From 1-14-2-50-31-20 sp964617555 (GTDB lineage: Bacteria; Bacteroidota; Ignavibacteria; Ignavibacteriales; Melioribacteraceae), in assembly GCA_964617555.1 (NCBI GenBank), contig CAZTYP010000097.1:1-6421 (forward strand): DNA of 6,421 nucleotides, read 5' to 3'. Every line of letters begins with the position of its first letter. Position 1 is the first letter of the stretch. Positions 1 to 6,421 of this stretch are shown in pieces. The notes below the pieces were generated by a model, which did no database searches, was not told the DNA's origin, and worked only from the letters and a program-made list of their open reading frames with translations. A program made the position numbers and the translations under genes.

Positions 1-486
1 TTGTGAATTTTCTGCCTTTTCTCCGTTTATTGTATAATCACATGGATTTATATTGGTCCCCGCAGATGCCGTAAATTCTATGTAGGCACTTGTTATACTT
101 GCTCCTTGCGGAATGGTGATTCCCGTAAATCTTACTCCTACCGTTTGGTAATCGTTCGGACCGTTATCTACTATTTCCAAACGCAAACTGGTGATAGGTA
201 CGGAGCCGCTTACATGCTCCTCGGCATCGTCATTACTGCTGTTTACCGATACTACCAAAGTATTGTTTCCGCTGCTTTGTGTAAAGACTGCCGTTACCTC
301 TTTATCCGAGTCCATTGTTATATTGGTTGGATTAACCGAACCGCTTAAATCTCCGCTCCAGTGGTCGAAAACCCAACCCGTTGATGCTTCCGCACTTACA
401 TTTACGGAAGCCCCTTCACTATAAATTCCTCCGTCGGGAGAAAGAGATACGCTACCGGAACCACTCACATTTGTTAACAAAGTATA
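1..486 (-). repeat. Tandem protein module unit 2 (truncated by window edge)
   Basis: This second copy encodes residues 677-838. It repeats the order of unit 1: a B-repeat with an HWSGD core (677-746), then NDDAEE, QTVGVRF and AYIEFTA of the beta-sandwich. The window ends about halfway through that sandwich. The copies are clearly homologous in protein but diverged in DNA, so the duplication is not recent. Whether more units follow cannot be seen. Confidence 0.78.
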
Positions 487-2514
487 ATTAGGCAAAGCAT
501 ATTTAATTACAATTTCAGGCGGAGTACCGTTTCCGTCAAATGAATATGCCCTGGATTTACCCGTACCCGAAATTATTATTGACAACGCATTACCGGACTT
601 CCATCCGTCCCGATTAACAATTTCCTGAATTATTTCTCGCAAGTTAGGAGTTTCCCAAATTTCTCCTTCCACCCAATTTTCTGTATTCCAAAGAACCGAA
701 TCCGTTGTTGTGAGACGGTTTGTAATATTATTTTGTATATTTACAAATGAAGCGGAGCTGTCGACATTTTCTCCTTTTATAATTAGCGAAGCTCCATACG
801 AATTACCTGTTGCCGTAAATTTTATATAAGCATTTAAAATTTCCGCATCTTTTTGCAAATTTAAATTTGCAAAACGAATTCCTACGGTTTGATCATTATC
901 TACACCATCATTTATTAATTCCAAATCGTTACTGGTTAGAGATAACGAGCCGGTTTGTTTCTCTTCGGCATCGTCATCACTGGCGGCAACCGATACGGTA
1001 ACCGTTGTAATGGTTTTAAATGTTGCCACAATATCTTTATCTTCGTCCATAACTACGGAAATTGTCTTTTCCATACTTGAAATATCACCGCTCCAACCGG
1101 CAAACTCGCTACCGGTATCAGGAATAGCCGTAAGTGTTACCACAGAAGCATCGTCGTAACTTTCCGCAAGTGGAAATGTTGATACATTACCGGTTCCCGT
1201 ACCATTAGTATTTACGGATAATGTATATTTATTATTTGAATAAACCTTATTCCTGTAATCGGCAACATAAGATTGCACAGGGAAATCAAGATTTTCCCAA
1301 TCACTTGCCCACATCACGCGTAAACCATCGGGTGAAGGGACTGCTTGTGCTTCACTTCTATCACTATATGCTCCGTCAATTACCGTTTGATGCATATGGG
1401 CAATTCTTTCCACTCTTGAACCGTCTAATTTAACAGCAACAACTTCATTGATATAAGGGGCTTTATTATCCGTATTGGTTTGATGTGTAACAAATACCCA
1501 GCCCATTCTGTTTAGTGCTCTTCCGGATGTATGTGCCGCATAGGAATTATTTGTTGATTCGGTACCGGGATACACGCTTATAAGTGTTGTATCGCCGGTA
1601 GCCAAATTTCTTTTAACTACCCAACCGTTATACGGATCTGATTTTGCGACTCCGGCAATTACCTCGTTCCCTTCTTGGTCAACTTGAGTGTCAAAATGGC
1701 TGGGCATTCCGTAACCGGTTTCTTCCCAGAGAAAACTTCCCGAAGAAGCATCATATATTTGGAATCTGTCGTTTTCAGTTAAATTTATACCTGTATTGTT
1801 TCCGAAATTTCCGCCTACGATAATATAATTACCCAAAGGTGAGATTGTACAGTTTGTAATAGTGACATTAGAAGAAAAAACTATATCGTTTCCTTTGGTT
1901 TTATTTTCAATATCAACAACAAAAACAACCAAAGCATTATCGCTTTTTCTTGTCCCTAATATTGCAACTTTTTTACCGTCATTTGTAAAATTACCTTCAC
2001 CCTCTCCAAAAGTACAATCTTTATAATCATTAAAACTTATCAAAATTTTAGAAGTATCTTCCACAACATCCCATTTACCAATTGCCCCCGAATCTTCACT
2101 TAAAACGTAATACATTATGTGCGGTTGAGTATGGCTCCAACGAACACGGCTTGAAGGTTTGGTTCTTGTAAACAACACTTCATAAGTTTCACCGTCCAAC
2201 CATAAATTAGGAATATGTTTATTTAAATAAATCATACTCATATCGCAATTCCAAGGTTGTCTTTTGGAATATCCGTGCCTTAATATAGAATCCGCCCAAA
2301 CTTCATTTGAAATGTTTGGAATAGACTCGCCCGGATTTCCTACAATCCTAGTAATTTTCGTGCCGAACGTAGAATCGGTTATCGGCACCAAGTAATCCGG
2401 TTTGGTTAAATTGGTTGCGGGCCAATGTTTATCGGTACTAATATCCAAATCTACATTTTGAGCAAATGAATATGTAATAATTGTAAAAAAAATAAGGATA
2501 AGATTCCTTTTCAT
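1..2514 (-). CDS. Large secreted modular protein: beta-propeller-like region followed by tandem InlB-type B-repeat / 'DDAEE' beta-sandwich modules (3' end outside window)
   Basis: An open frame of 838 codons runs from the ATG at 2514 to the left edge without a stop; I checked every in-frame codon. The start is supported by a strong Shine-Dalgarno sequence and by the signal peptide it creates (residues 1-18, cut likely SFA|Q), so the mature protein should be exported. Residues of about 25-425 look like a WD40/TolB-like beta-propeller: repeated beta strands, an SPDG turn at 394-397 and scattered conserved-looking His (128, 132, 328, 373, 375). Part of it loosely recalls oligogalacturonate-lyase-type propellers, but I cannot place catalytic residues. 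Residues 430-500 and 677-746 are two InlB-type B-repeats (GWSGD and HWSGD cores, each ending in a V/A-x-F strand). Each is followed by a beta-sandwich starting near DDAEE (about 503-672, and 747 onward, cut by the edge) that resembles DNRLRE/CBM96-like modules. Adhesion, polymer binding or polysaccharide processing are possible roles, all inferred. It is probably co-transcribed with the phosphoesterase gene 47 bp upstream. The C-terminus, and any sorting signal, is not visible. Confidence 0.9.
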   Translation of the reverse strand, partial: MKRNLILIFFTIITYSFAQNVDLDISTDKHWPATNLTKPDYLVPITDSTFGTKITRIVGNPGESIPNISNEVWADSILRHGYSKRQPWNCDMSMIYLNKHIPNLWLDGETYEVLFTRTKPSSRVRWSHTQPHIMYYVLSEDSGAIGKWDVVEDTSKILISFNDYKDCTFGEGEGNFTNDGKKVAILGTRKSDNALVVFVVDIENKTKGNDIVFSSNVTITNCTISPLGNYIIVGGNFGNNTGINLTENDRFQIYDASSGSFLWEETGYGMPSHFDTQVDQEGNEVIAGVAKSDPYNGWVVKRNLATGDTTLISVYPGTESTNNSYAAHTSGRALNRMGWVFVTHQTNTDNKAPYINEVVAVKLDGSRVERIAHMHQTVIDGAYSDRSEAQAVPSPDGLRVMWASDWENLDFPVQSYVADYRNKVYSNNKYTLSVNTNGTGTGNVSTFPLAESYDDASVVTLTAIPDTGSEFAGWSGDISSMEKTISVVMDEDKDIVATFKTITTVTVSVAASDDDAEEKQTGSLSLTSNDLELINDGVDNDQTVGIRFANLNLQKDAEILNAYIKFTATGNSYGASLIIKGENVDSSASFVNIQNNITNRLTTTDSVLWNTENWVEGEIWETPNLREIIQEIVNRDGWKSGNALSIIISGTGKSRAYSFDGNGTPPEIVIKYALPNYTLLTNVSGSGSVSLSPDGGIYSEGASVNVSAEASTGWVFDHWSGDLSGSVNPTNITMDSDKEVTAVFTQSSGNNTLVVSVNSSNDDAEEHVSGSVPITSLRLEIVDNGPNDYQTVGVRFTGITIPQGASITSAYIEFTASAGTNINPCDYTINGEKAENSQ
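487..1227 (-). repeat. Tandem protein module unit 1: InlB-type B-repeat plus DDAEE beta-sandwich
   Basis: This complete unit encodes residues 430-676 of the large secreted protein. It begins at YTLSVNTNGTG, passes through the GWSGD core of the B-repeat, and continues with SDDDAEE, QTVGIRF and AYIKFTA to the end of the beta-sandwich. Unit 2 begins directly after it with the matching YTLLTNVSGSG. Corresponding DNA words are offset by 744 bp: TCGGCATCGTCAT starts at 965 here and at 221 in unit 2. This points to duplication within the gene followed by divergence. Confidence 0.8.
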
Positions 2515-2520
2515 TATAAT

Positions 2521-2528
2521 CTCCTTTT
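2521..2528 (-). promoter_or_regulatory. Shine-Dalgarno site of the large modular protein gene
   Basis: On the minus strand the bases read AAAAGGAG, then ATTATA, then ATG. This is a near-ideal ribosome binding site with a 6-base spacer, and it fixes the start at 2514. It contrasts with the upstream phosphoesterase gene, which has no purine-rich site before its start. Confidence 0.85.
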
Positions 2529-2561
2529 AAATTAACTTAATTTCTTTTTATATCGGTTTTA

Positions 2562-4982
2562 TTATTTACAGTCATTTTTATTATCTGCCTCTTCATAAAA
2601 CTTTACAACTTTTTGAGTAATTGTACCATCGGGTAAAGCATCGCAAATTACATAGTGAAACATGTTTCCATCTTTGCCGAAACTTTCTCCTCTTAATTCA
2701 GCACCGCCTCCTCCGCTTACCGTATATTCCGTTTCGTCAATTCTATCCGTTGAATAACCATGTATATGGCCGAGGAATACATATTTAACTCTATATTTTT
2801 TCATTAAATCGATAAATATTTTTGAATCTTTGGAATTCCACGAATGCCATGCCCATTTTTTATTTTTAGGTGGTTTATGAGTAAAAACAACAATGGATAA
2901 ATTTTTCGGTGTAGTTTCCAAAATTTTTTGAAGCCACGGAAGACTTTCGCCGTGAGTATTGTTTCTTGATGCATTATCAAAAAAGATAAATCTGAACTTT
3001 CCCAAATCGAAAAAATAGTTTAGCGAATTTTTCCCGAATAAATATTTAAATTCAATTGCCGAATCTCTAACTCCGTCGTCATGATTACCAATTGCTATAA
3101 AATAAGGTATATCCGTTTTTAATAACGGAGGAATAAAATAATCCGCATATTCTTTGGCATAACCATGTGCAACTAAATCTCCGGTATTAACAACAAATAA
3201 AGGTTTCGGATACAATTTATCTATATGCTCAACAATGGTTGACCATACCTTTTGATTGGAACGACTGTCCCCCATTAAAATAAATCTGAATTCGGAAGTA
3301 TCTTTAGCCGATTTTTTTAATTTAACAAGTGCTTTTTCGAAATTAAACCTATCTTTATAATCCTTCAGTAAAGAATCACATCCGGCAATAACTTCTTTAT
3401 CCGTTTTCAAAATTTCTAAGCTCGAAGAATCATGCTCGTTTAATGCACCGTTAGATATTAAATCGGCAGCTTGAATTTGTCCGTTTTTATTAATCAAATA
3501 AACCATTTTATCTATAACGGCAATATACTTTGGACCGTATGGAGTATTAACCGTATAGTAGTCCGCCCTTTTATTAGCGGTAATTTTCCCAAGTGTAATA
3601 AGAGCTTTAGAAGGAAACTCGGCTTTCCCTATTCTCTTTCTTGAACCTTTTACAATACTTATTTTTGATTGAATATCCTCATAAGCGGAATAGCTTTTCA
3701 TTTTAAGTTTTAACAGATGCCCGTCTTCGGAAATTGTGAAATAATACTTATTTTCATTTTCCCAAACATATACGGTAAAACTTTTATCTTTGTTTTTTTT
3801 CCAGCTTGTAATTTTGGAATGATCGGGACTTATAAGTTTAAGCGTATTTTTAACTTTTTCCGGCAAGGGTTCCTTTGCTTGTTCTTTTGTTGATGTTTTA
3901 TAATAATTATTTCCGGAGGGAGTTACTTTAATACCAAATCCGTTTAGCTTTTTAGGTATAATTTTTTTTGGAATTTCAATAATTACTTCCGTTTCCTTTT
4001 TGCCCGGTTTACTTACTATTATTTTATCTTCCACAAATTTTATTGAACGCCAGTTCTTAGTGCTTTTTGCCAACGAAGCTGTTTCTATTTGATAAATTTT
4101 ATTGCCGGAAGGAAACGTAATTTTTTCCCAAACATTTTTATGTTGATGCCCTACAAAAAGAGCTTTAATGTTTTTATTTTCATTCAATATTTTGAGCAAT
4201 CCGCCGGAACAAGCACTTTGGTCTGGCCAATTAATAGGTTTGTTTTCTCTGAAAAAGACTCCATCATTATTTTGGTCGCCAACAGGCAAATATATATGCA
4301 TGAACAGAACAACAGGTTCATCTTCCGTTTCGCTCAAATTTTTTGTTAACCAATCCAATTGAGCTTTATCCAAAATATCTTTTCCCTCTTTTTGATAAGC
4401 ATTATCAAGGAAAAAGAGATGGTATTTCGTATGCCCCGCTTCAATTTCTTTTTTATAATAAGTCCCTTTTTCAAAACAAGAATAATTTTTTATCCACGTT
4501 GCCCTTGCTTCTTCGGCAAAAGATTGAATTCCGATTCTTGCCGAATCTTTTTTATCAATATAATATGTTCCTATATCATGATTACCTAAAATGAAGTAAA
4601 TCGGTAACGGCGAAGTATCAAAAAGATTTTTAAATTCTTCTATCTCACCTTTAATCTTTTTATTACACTTTTCGGATATTTCCGCTTCATAAAAATCAAC
4701 AAGATCACCGGTTATTATTATAGCGGATGTTTTTTTATGATTTTCGGCAACTGAATTGAAAAATAATTTTAGCGAATCTTTACTACCGATAAGATGTTTT
4801 CTTAATTTATAAAATATCGGATGAGTCTTTTCTAATCGGAATGTTACATGCGGATCACTGATATGTAAAATTTCCAATGTATCTTGTTGTGAATAAAGAT
4901 TTGTGCTTATCATTATCAACACATATAATAGAACTTTTCTATTAAGTTTAAGTAAGTTAATTTTAATATTAGTCATTTTCAT
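2562..4982 (-). CDS. Secreted protein with two calcineurin-like metallophosphoesterase domains
   Basis: The product is about 806 residues and is likely exported: residues 1-31 form a basic then hydrophobic signal peptide with a likely YS|Q cut. Domain 1 (about 32-330) has the full set of two-metal phosphoesterase motifs: DPH at 43-45, GDLVD at 92-96, GNHD at 133-136, MH at 228-229 and GHQH at 278-281. Domain 2 (about 565-800) has its own set: GDSR at 571-574, GDLV at 601-604, GNHD at 632-635, TH at 701-702, GHIH at 738-741, then a Gly-rich SGGGGAELRG turn. Motif I of domain 2 carries Arg where domain 1 has His, so the halves belong to different subgroups. The middle (about 330-560) is Lys-rich and beta-rich, with a short stretch around 380-435 faintly like PepSY domains. 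Such enzymes hydrolyse phosphomonoesters or phosphodiesters; the substrate cannot be told. I chose the ATG at 4982; an in-frame TTG at 4991 and ATG at 4976 are alternatives. None has a clear Shine-Dalgarno sequence. The stop is TAA at 2562-2564. Confidence 0.93.
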   Translation of the reverse strand: MKMTNIKINLLKLNRKVLLYVLIMISTNLYSQQDTLEILHISDPHVTFRLEKTHPIFYKLRKHLIGSKDSLKLFFNSVAENHKKTSAIIITGDLVDFYEAEISEKCNKKIKGEIEEFKNLFDTSPLPIYFILGNHDIGTYYIDKKDSARIGIQSFAEEARATWIKNYSCFEKGTYYKKEIEAGHTKYHLFFLDNAYQKEGKDILDKAQLDWLTKNLSETEDEPVVLFMHIYLPVGDQNNDGVFFRENKPINWPDQSACSGGLLKILNENKNIKALFVGHQHKNVWEKITFPSGNKIYQIETASLAKSTKNWRSIKFVEDKIIVSKPGKKETEVIIEIPKKIIPKKLNGFGIKVTPSGNNYYKTSTKEQAKEPLPEKVKNTLKLISPDHSKITSWKKNKDKSFTVYVWENENKYYFTISEDGHLLKLKMKSYSAYEDIQSKISIVKGSRKRIGKAEFPSKALITLGKITANKRADYYTVNTPYGPKYIAVIDKMVYLINKNGQIQAADLISNGALNEHDSSSLEILKTDKEVIAGCDSLLKDYKDRFNFEKALVKLKKSAKDTSEFRFILMGDSRSNQKVWSTIVEHIDKLYPKPLFVVNTGDLVAHGYAKEYADYFIPPLLKTDIPYFIAIGNHDDGVRDSAIEFKYLFGKNSLNYFFDLGKFRFIFFDNASRNNTHGESLPWLQKILETTPKNLSIVVFTHKPPKNKKWAWHSWNSKDSKIFIDLMKKYRVKYVFLGHIHGYSTDRIDETEYTVSGGGGAELRGESFGKDGNMFHYVICDALPDGTITQKVVKFYEEADNKNDCK

Positions 4983-5087
4983 TTTAATCAAAATTTAATT
5001 AGTGATTTATTTATCTTCAGGAACTATCCTTTTATAATATTACTTTTTATTTAATTCAAACAACAAGATAATCACTGCCGCTTATTA

Positions 5088-5093
5088 ATTATA
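5088..5093 (-). promoter_or_regulatory. Weak candidate -10 box for the phosphoesterase gene
   Basis: The minus strand reads TATAAT here, about 105 bases before the chosen start. No convincing -35 element lies 16-18 bases upstream, and the region is so AT-rich that such a match is expected by chance. I also see no clear Bacteroidota-type TTTG / TAnnTTTG pair. It is listed only as the best visible candidate. Confidence 0.2.
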
Positions 5094-5112
5094 ATTTTTT
5101 TTTAGCCTATGA

Positions 5113-5126
5113 TTTTTTATAAAAAA
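5113..5126. repeat. 14-bp perfect AT-only palindrome
   Basis: TTTTTTATAAAAAA equals its own reverse complement. It lies about 30 bases after the stop of the beta-helix gene. As RNA it would form only a weak A-U hairpin, and no T-run follows it on the minus strand. It could help 3'-end formation or be chance in AT-rich DNA. Confidence 0.4.
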
Positions 5127-5147
5127 CAATCTTTTGCTTCTCCGCAA

Positions 5148-5160
5148 ATTGATAATCAAT
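5148..5160. repeat. Short inverted repeat overlapping the beta-helix gene stop
   Basis: ATTGAT-A-ATCAAT is a perfect 6-bp inverted repeat with a one-base centre. It spans the TGA stop codon (5156-5158, minus strand). The size and symmetry resemble a small dimeric-protein site, but there is no second copy in the window and it may be coincidence. Confidence 0.3.
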
Positions 5161-6421
5161 CCGTATAACCTAACTTTAAATCTTTTAAATAAATTTTAGA
5201 AACCCATAATTCCGAATTTTTATTTTTTGTTTTAACCGTAAATTTAATTTTTTCTTTTTTATCAAATTGTGTTAACAAGGCAATTGGCGCCCACCCCCAA
5301 TTATTCCAATCAACAATAAAAGTTTGTTCTATATTTTTGTAATGCAGTATAACCTCTTCGGGATAATCGGAGTTGTTTTTAATAAGAATACATATTTGCG
5401 GTGTGGTTTTTCCTGTTATCTCAAACTCAAAGCTAATCGGTTCATCGGCGATTTTTTGTGCAATCAGTTTGTCAATTTTATCTCCGTTTTTAACCGAATA
5501 TTTTTGGGTTGTTTCTATATTCGCAAAAAGTTCGGTATCGGTTAAGGCATTTATTTTTTCTATTTCTCTTTGTCCTTCTTGCAATAAATTATTAATTGAC
5601 TTTATGTTATTGCAAGTTTGCTTTTCAATTTTAAAAAGAGAATTGTTGTTGCTTTTTGTACCGCATAATGTTGAAATAACATTGTCGGTGTTTCTTAAAT
5701 AAAACAGAGTTGATGTATTGGTGTTGCTAAACAAACCAACCGATTTCAATTCCAAATTTTCAGCTTTATCAAAAACAAATGCCGGACGTCTTTCGCCTTC
5801 GGCAGCATATACTTTTATATTGTTCAACGATAATTCTTCAACGTTTCTACAATAAAAAGCAAAGGAAGGCAAATTTGTACCGTGCATTCTTGCAGACGGG
5901 TACGATAAATCCTTATAAGGAACTTTATTTACCGCAAGGGGTTTTTCTTTTAAAGATTCGGAATATTTTATTGAGATATTGTTAAACGAAATATTTTTAA
6001 CTTTTCTGTTATTTATTCCTACTACACCGCACGGAAATTTTGCATTAGTAACATTAATATTGCTAATATTTATACCTTCTACCTTAGCAACTTTATTAAC
6101 GTATTGCCCGATTTTGTATGGACGGGCACGGTTACCCAAATAAATATATATCGGGGTCGCCACACTATCCATAACAATATTACTTACCGAAATATTCTCC
6201 ATATTTCCACCGTCAACTATCATTAACTCTATTCCGGTATATATGGGAATATTTTTAATAATGCAATTGCTGACGGATATATTTTTAAACCCTCCGTTGG
6301 ATTCCGTTCCGGTTTTTATTGCTGAAGCATAAGAAGTTAAAATACAATTGGTAATTGCAATATTTTCACACACGGTATTGTTGGTTGCTTTTAAAACGAT
6401 TGCATCGTCTTGCGAATATAT
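5156..6421 (-). CDS. GH28-like parallel beta-helix protein (polygalacturonase/rhamnogalacturonase-like), 5' end outside window
   Basis: The frame is open from the right edge to the TGA at 5156-5158, giving 421 visible residues. The GTG at 6373 is internal: coding continues upstream as IYSQDDAIVLKATNNT, so the true start is outside the window. Residues of about 1-280 show the repeated N-I-x-(V/I)-x-N coils of a right-handed beta-helix. SQDDAI at 3-8 matches the Asp-Asp motif of family GH28. ASAIKTGTES (32-41) lies where GHG is usual and GIELMIVDGG (63-72) where RIK is usual, so those residues are absent. Further on, YPSARMHGTNLP, FYCRNVEEL and ERRPAFVFD match the late GH28 pattern (YPE..FG.LP, RHV, D.RPA). 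The last 90 or so residues (330-421) form a separate beta-rich domain with a WNNWGW patch, possibly sugar-binding. Known family members cleave galacturonic-acid polymers outside the cytoplasm; for this divergent protein the substrate and even activity are uncertain. The first Asp region and any signal peptide are not visible. Confidence 0.85.
   Translation of the reverse strand: MYSQDDAIVLKATNNTVCENIAITNCILTSYASAIKTGTESNGGFKNISVSNCIIKNIPIYTGIELMIVDGGNMENISVSNIVMDSVATPIYIYLGNRARPYKIGQYVNKVAKVEGINISNINVTNAKFPCGVVGINNRKVKNISFNNISIKYSESLKEKPLAVNKVPYKDLSYPSARMHGTNLPSFAFYCRNVEELSLNNIKVYAAEGERRPAFVFDKAENLELKSVGLFSNTNTSTLFYLRNTDNVISTLCGTKSNNNSLFKIEKQTCNNIKSINNLLQEGQREIEKINALTDTELFANIETTQKYSVKNGDKIDKLIAQKIADEPISFEFEITGKTTPQICILIKNNSDYPEEVILHYKNIEQTFIVDWNNWGWAPIALLTQFDKKEKIKFTVKTKNKNSELWVSKIYLKDLKLGYTD

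Larger units (their letters stand above)
4983..5155. other. AT-rich intergenic spacer between the beta-helix gene and the phosphoesterase gene
   Basis: This 173-bp spacer contains no credible gene. It is strongly AT-rich, with a run of nine T (A on the minus strand) near 5095-5103 and two small palindromes at its right end. I find no GC-rich hairpin followed by a T-run on the minus strand, so no standard intrinsic terminator. Its length, against 47 bp for the other gap, suggests that the phosphoesterase gene may have its own promoter here, although continued transcription from the beta-helix gene is equally possible. Confidence 0.6.

Noticed and set aside
106..424. Short plus-strand open frames opposite the modular protein
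   Set aside because: They lie wholly opposite a long, clean minus-strand coding frame with clear domains. They have no ribosome binding site and no recognisable protein features.
2515..2561. Separate promoter or terminator between the phosphoesterase and modular protein genes
   Set aside because: The 47-bp gap holds only AT-rich sequence and the Shine-Dalgarno site. No hairpin or paired promoter boxes are visible, so co-transcription is simpler.
4089..4594. Several plus-strand open frames opposite the phosphoesterase
   Set aside because: They overlap the first phosphoesterase domain, where conserved motifs fix the minus-strand reading. Their Phe/Asn-rich sequence is what antisense of Lys/Asn/Ile-rich coding gives.
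5095..5131. Intrinsic terminator after the beta-helix gene
   Set aside because: The imperfect hairpin GATTTTTT...AAACAATC is almost pure A-U with a mismatch. On the minus strand it is followed by A-rich, not T-rich, sequence.
5324..5985. Plus-strand open frames opposite the GH28-like gene
   Set aside because: They are shadows of a well-supported coding frame, with no start signals or domain content.
6371..6373. GTG at 6373 as the real start of the beta-helix gene
   Set aside because: The frame stays open upstream to the window edge and encodes the SQDDAI motif typical of the family, so the gene must begin outside the window.
1..6421. CRISPR array, tRNA/rRNA gene, insertion sequence or attachment site
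   Set aside because: No short regularly spaced direct repeats, cloverleaf-like segments, transposase frames or terminal inverted repeats were seen. The only repeats are the long protein modules.

Overview
The window is AT-rich (roughly one third G+C by eye). All three genes lie on the minus strand, so transcription runs from right to left. Two genes run off the window: the rightmost lacks its 5' end and the leftmost lacks its 3' end. The two visible N-termini are short hydrophobic signal peptides whose likely cut sites fall just before Gln (SFA|Q and YS|Q). That pattern, the Lys/Asn/Ile-rich composition and the secreted multidomain proteins suggest a member of the Bacteroidota/Ignavibacteriota (FCB) group. 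The genus cannot be named from this sequence. One gene has a clear Shine-Dalgarno sequence (AAAAGGAG), which many Bacteroidota lack, so a relative outside the classical Bacteroidia/Flavobacteriia is plausible.

Layout in transcription order, right to left. (1) 6421-5156: the 3' portion of a right-handed parallel beta-helix protein related to glycoside hydrolase family 28 (polygalacturonase/rhamnogalacturonase-like), ending in a beta-rich, Trp-containing C-terminal domain. (2) 5155-4983: an AT-rich intergenic spacer with two small palindromes and a weak candidate -10 box. (3) 4982-2562: a secreted protein of about 806 residues with two complete but divergent calcineurin-like metallophosphoesterase domains around a middle region of about 230 residues with no recognised family. 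(4) 2561-2515: a 47-bp spacer carrying the Shine-Dalgarno sequence of the next gene. (5) 2514-1: at least 838 residues of a very large secreted protein. It has a signal peptide, a beta-propeller-like N-terminal region, then a tandem array of [InlB-type B-repeat + 'DDAEE' beta-sandwich] units with a period of about 248 residues, still continuing at the window edge.

The three products all look extracytoplasmic: a carbohydrate-active beta-helix, a phosphoesterase and a large modular surface or secreted protein. A role in handling an external polymer such as a pectin-like polysaccharide fits, but it is inference. No transporter, regulator or SusC/D pair is visible to confirm a polysaccharide utilisation locus. 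There are no RNA genes, CRISPR arrays, insertion sequences or plus-strand genes that I can support. The most noteworthy items are the tandem-module protein, the double-phosphoesterase fusion, and the GH28-like protein that keeps the Asp-Asp motif but lacks the usual GHG histidine and RIK motifs.
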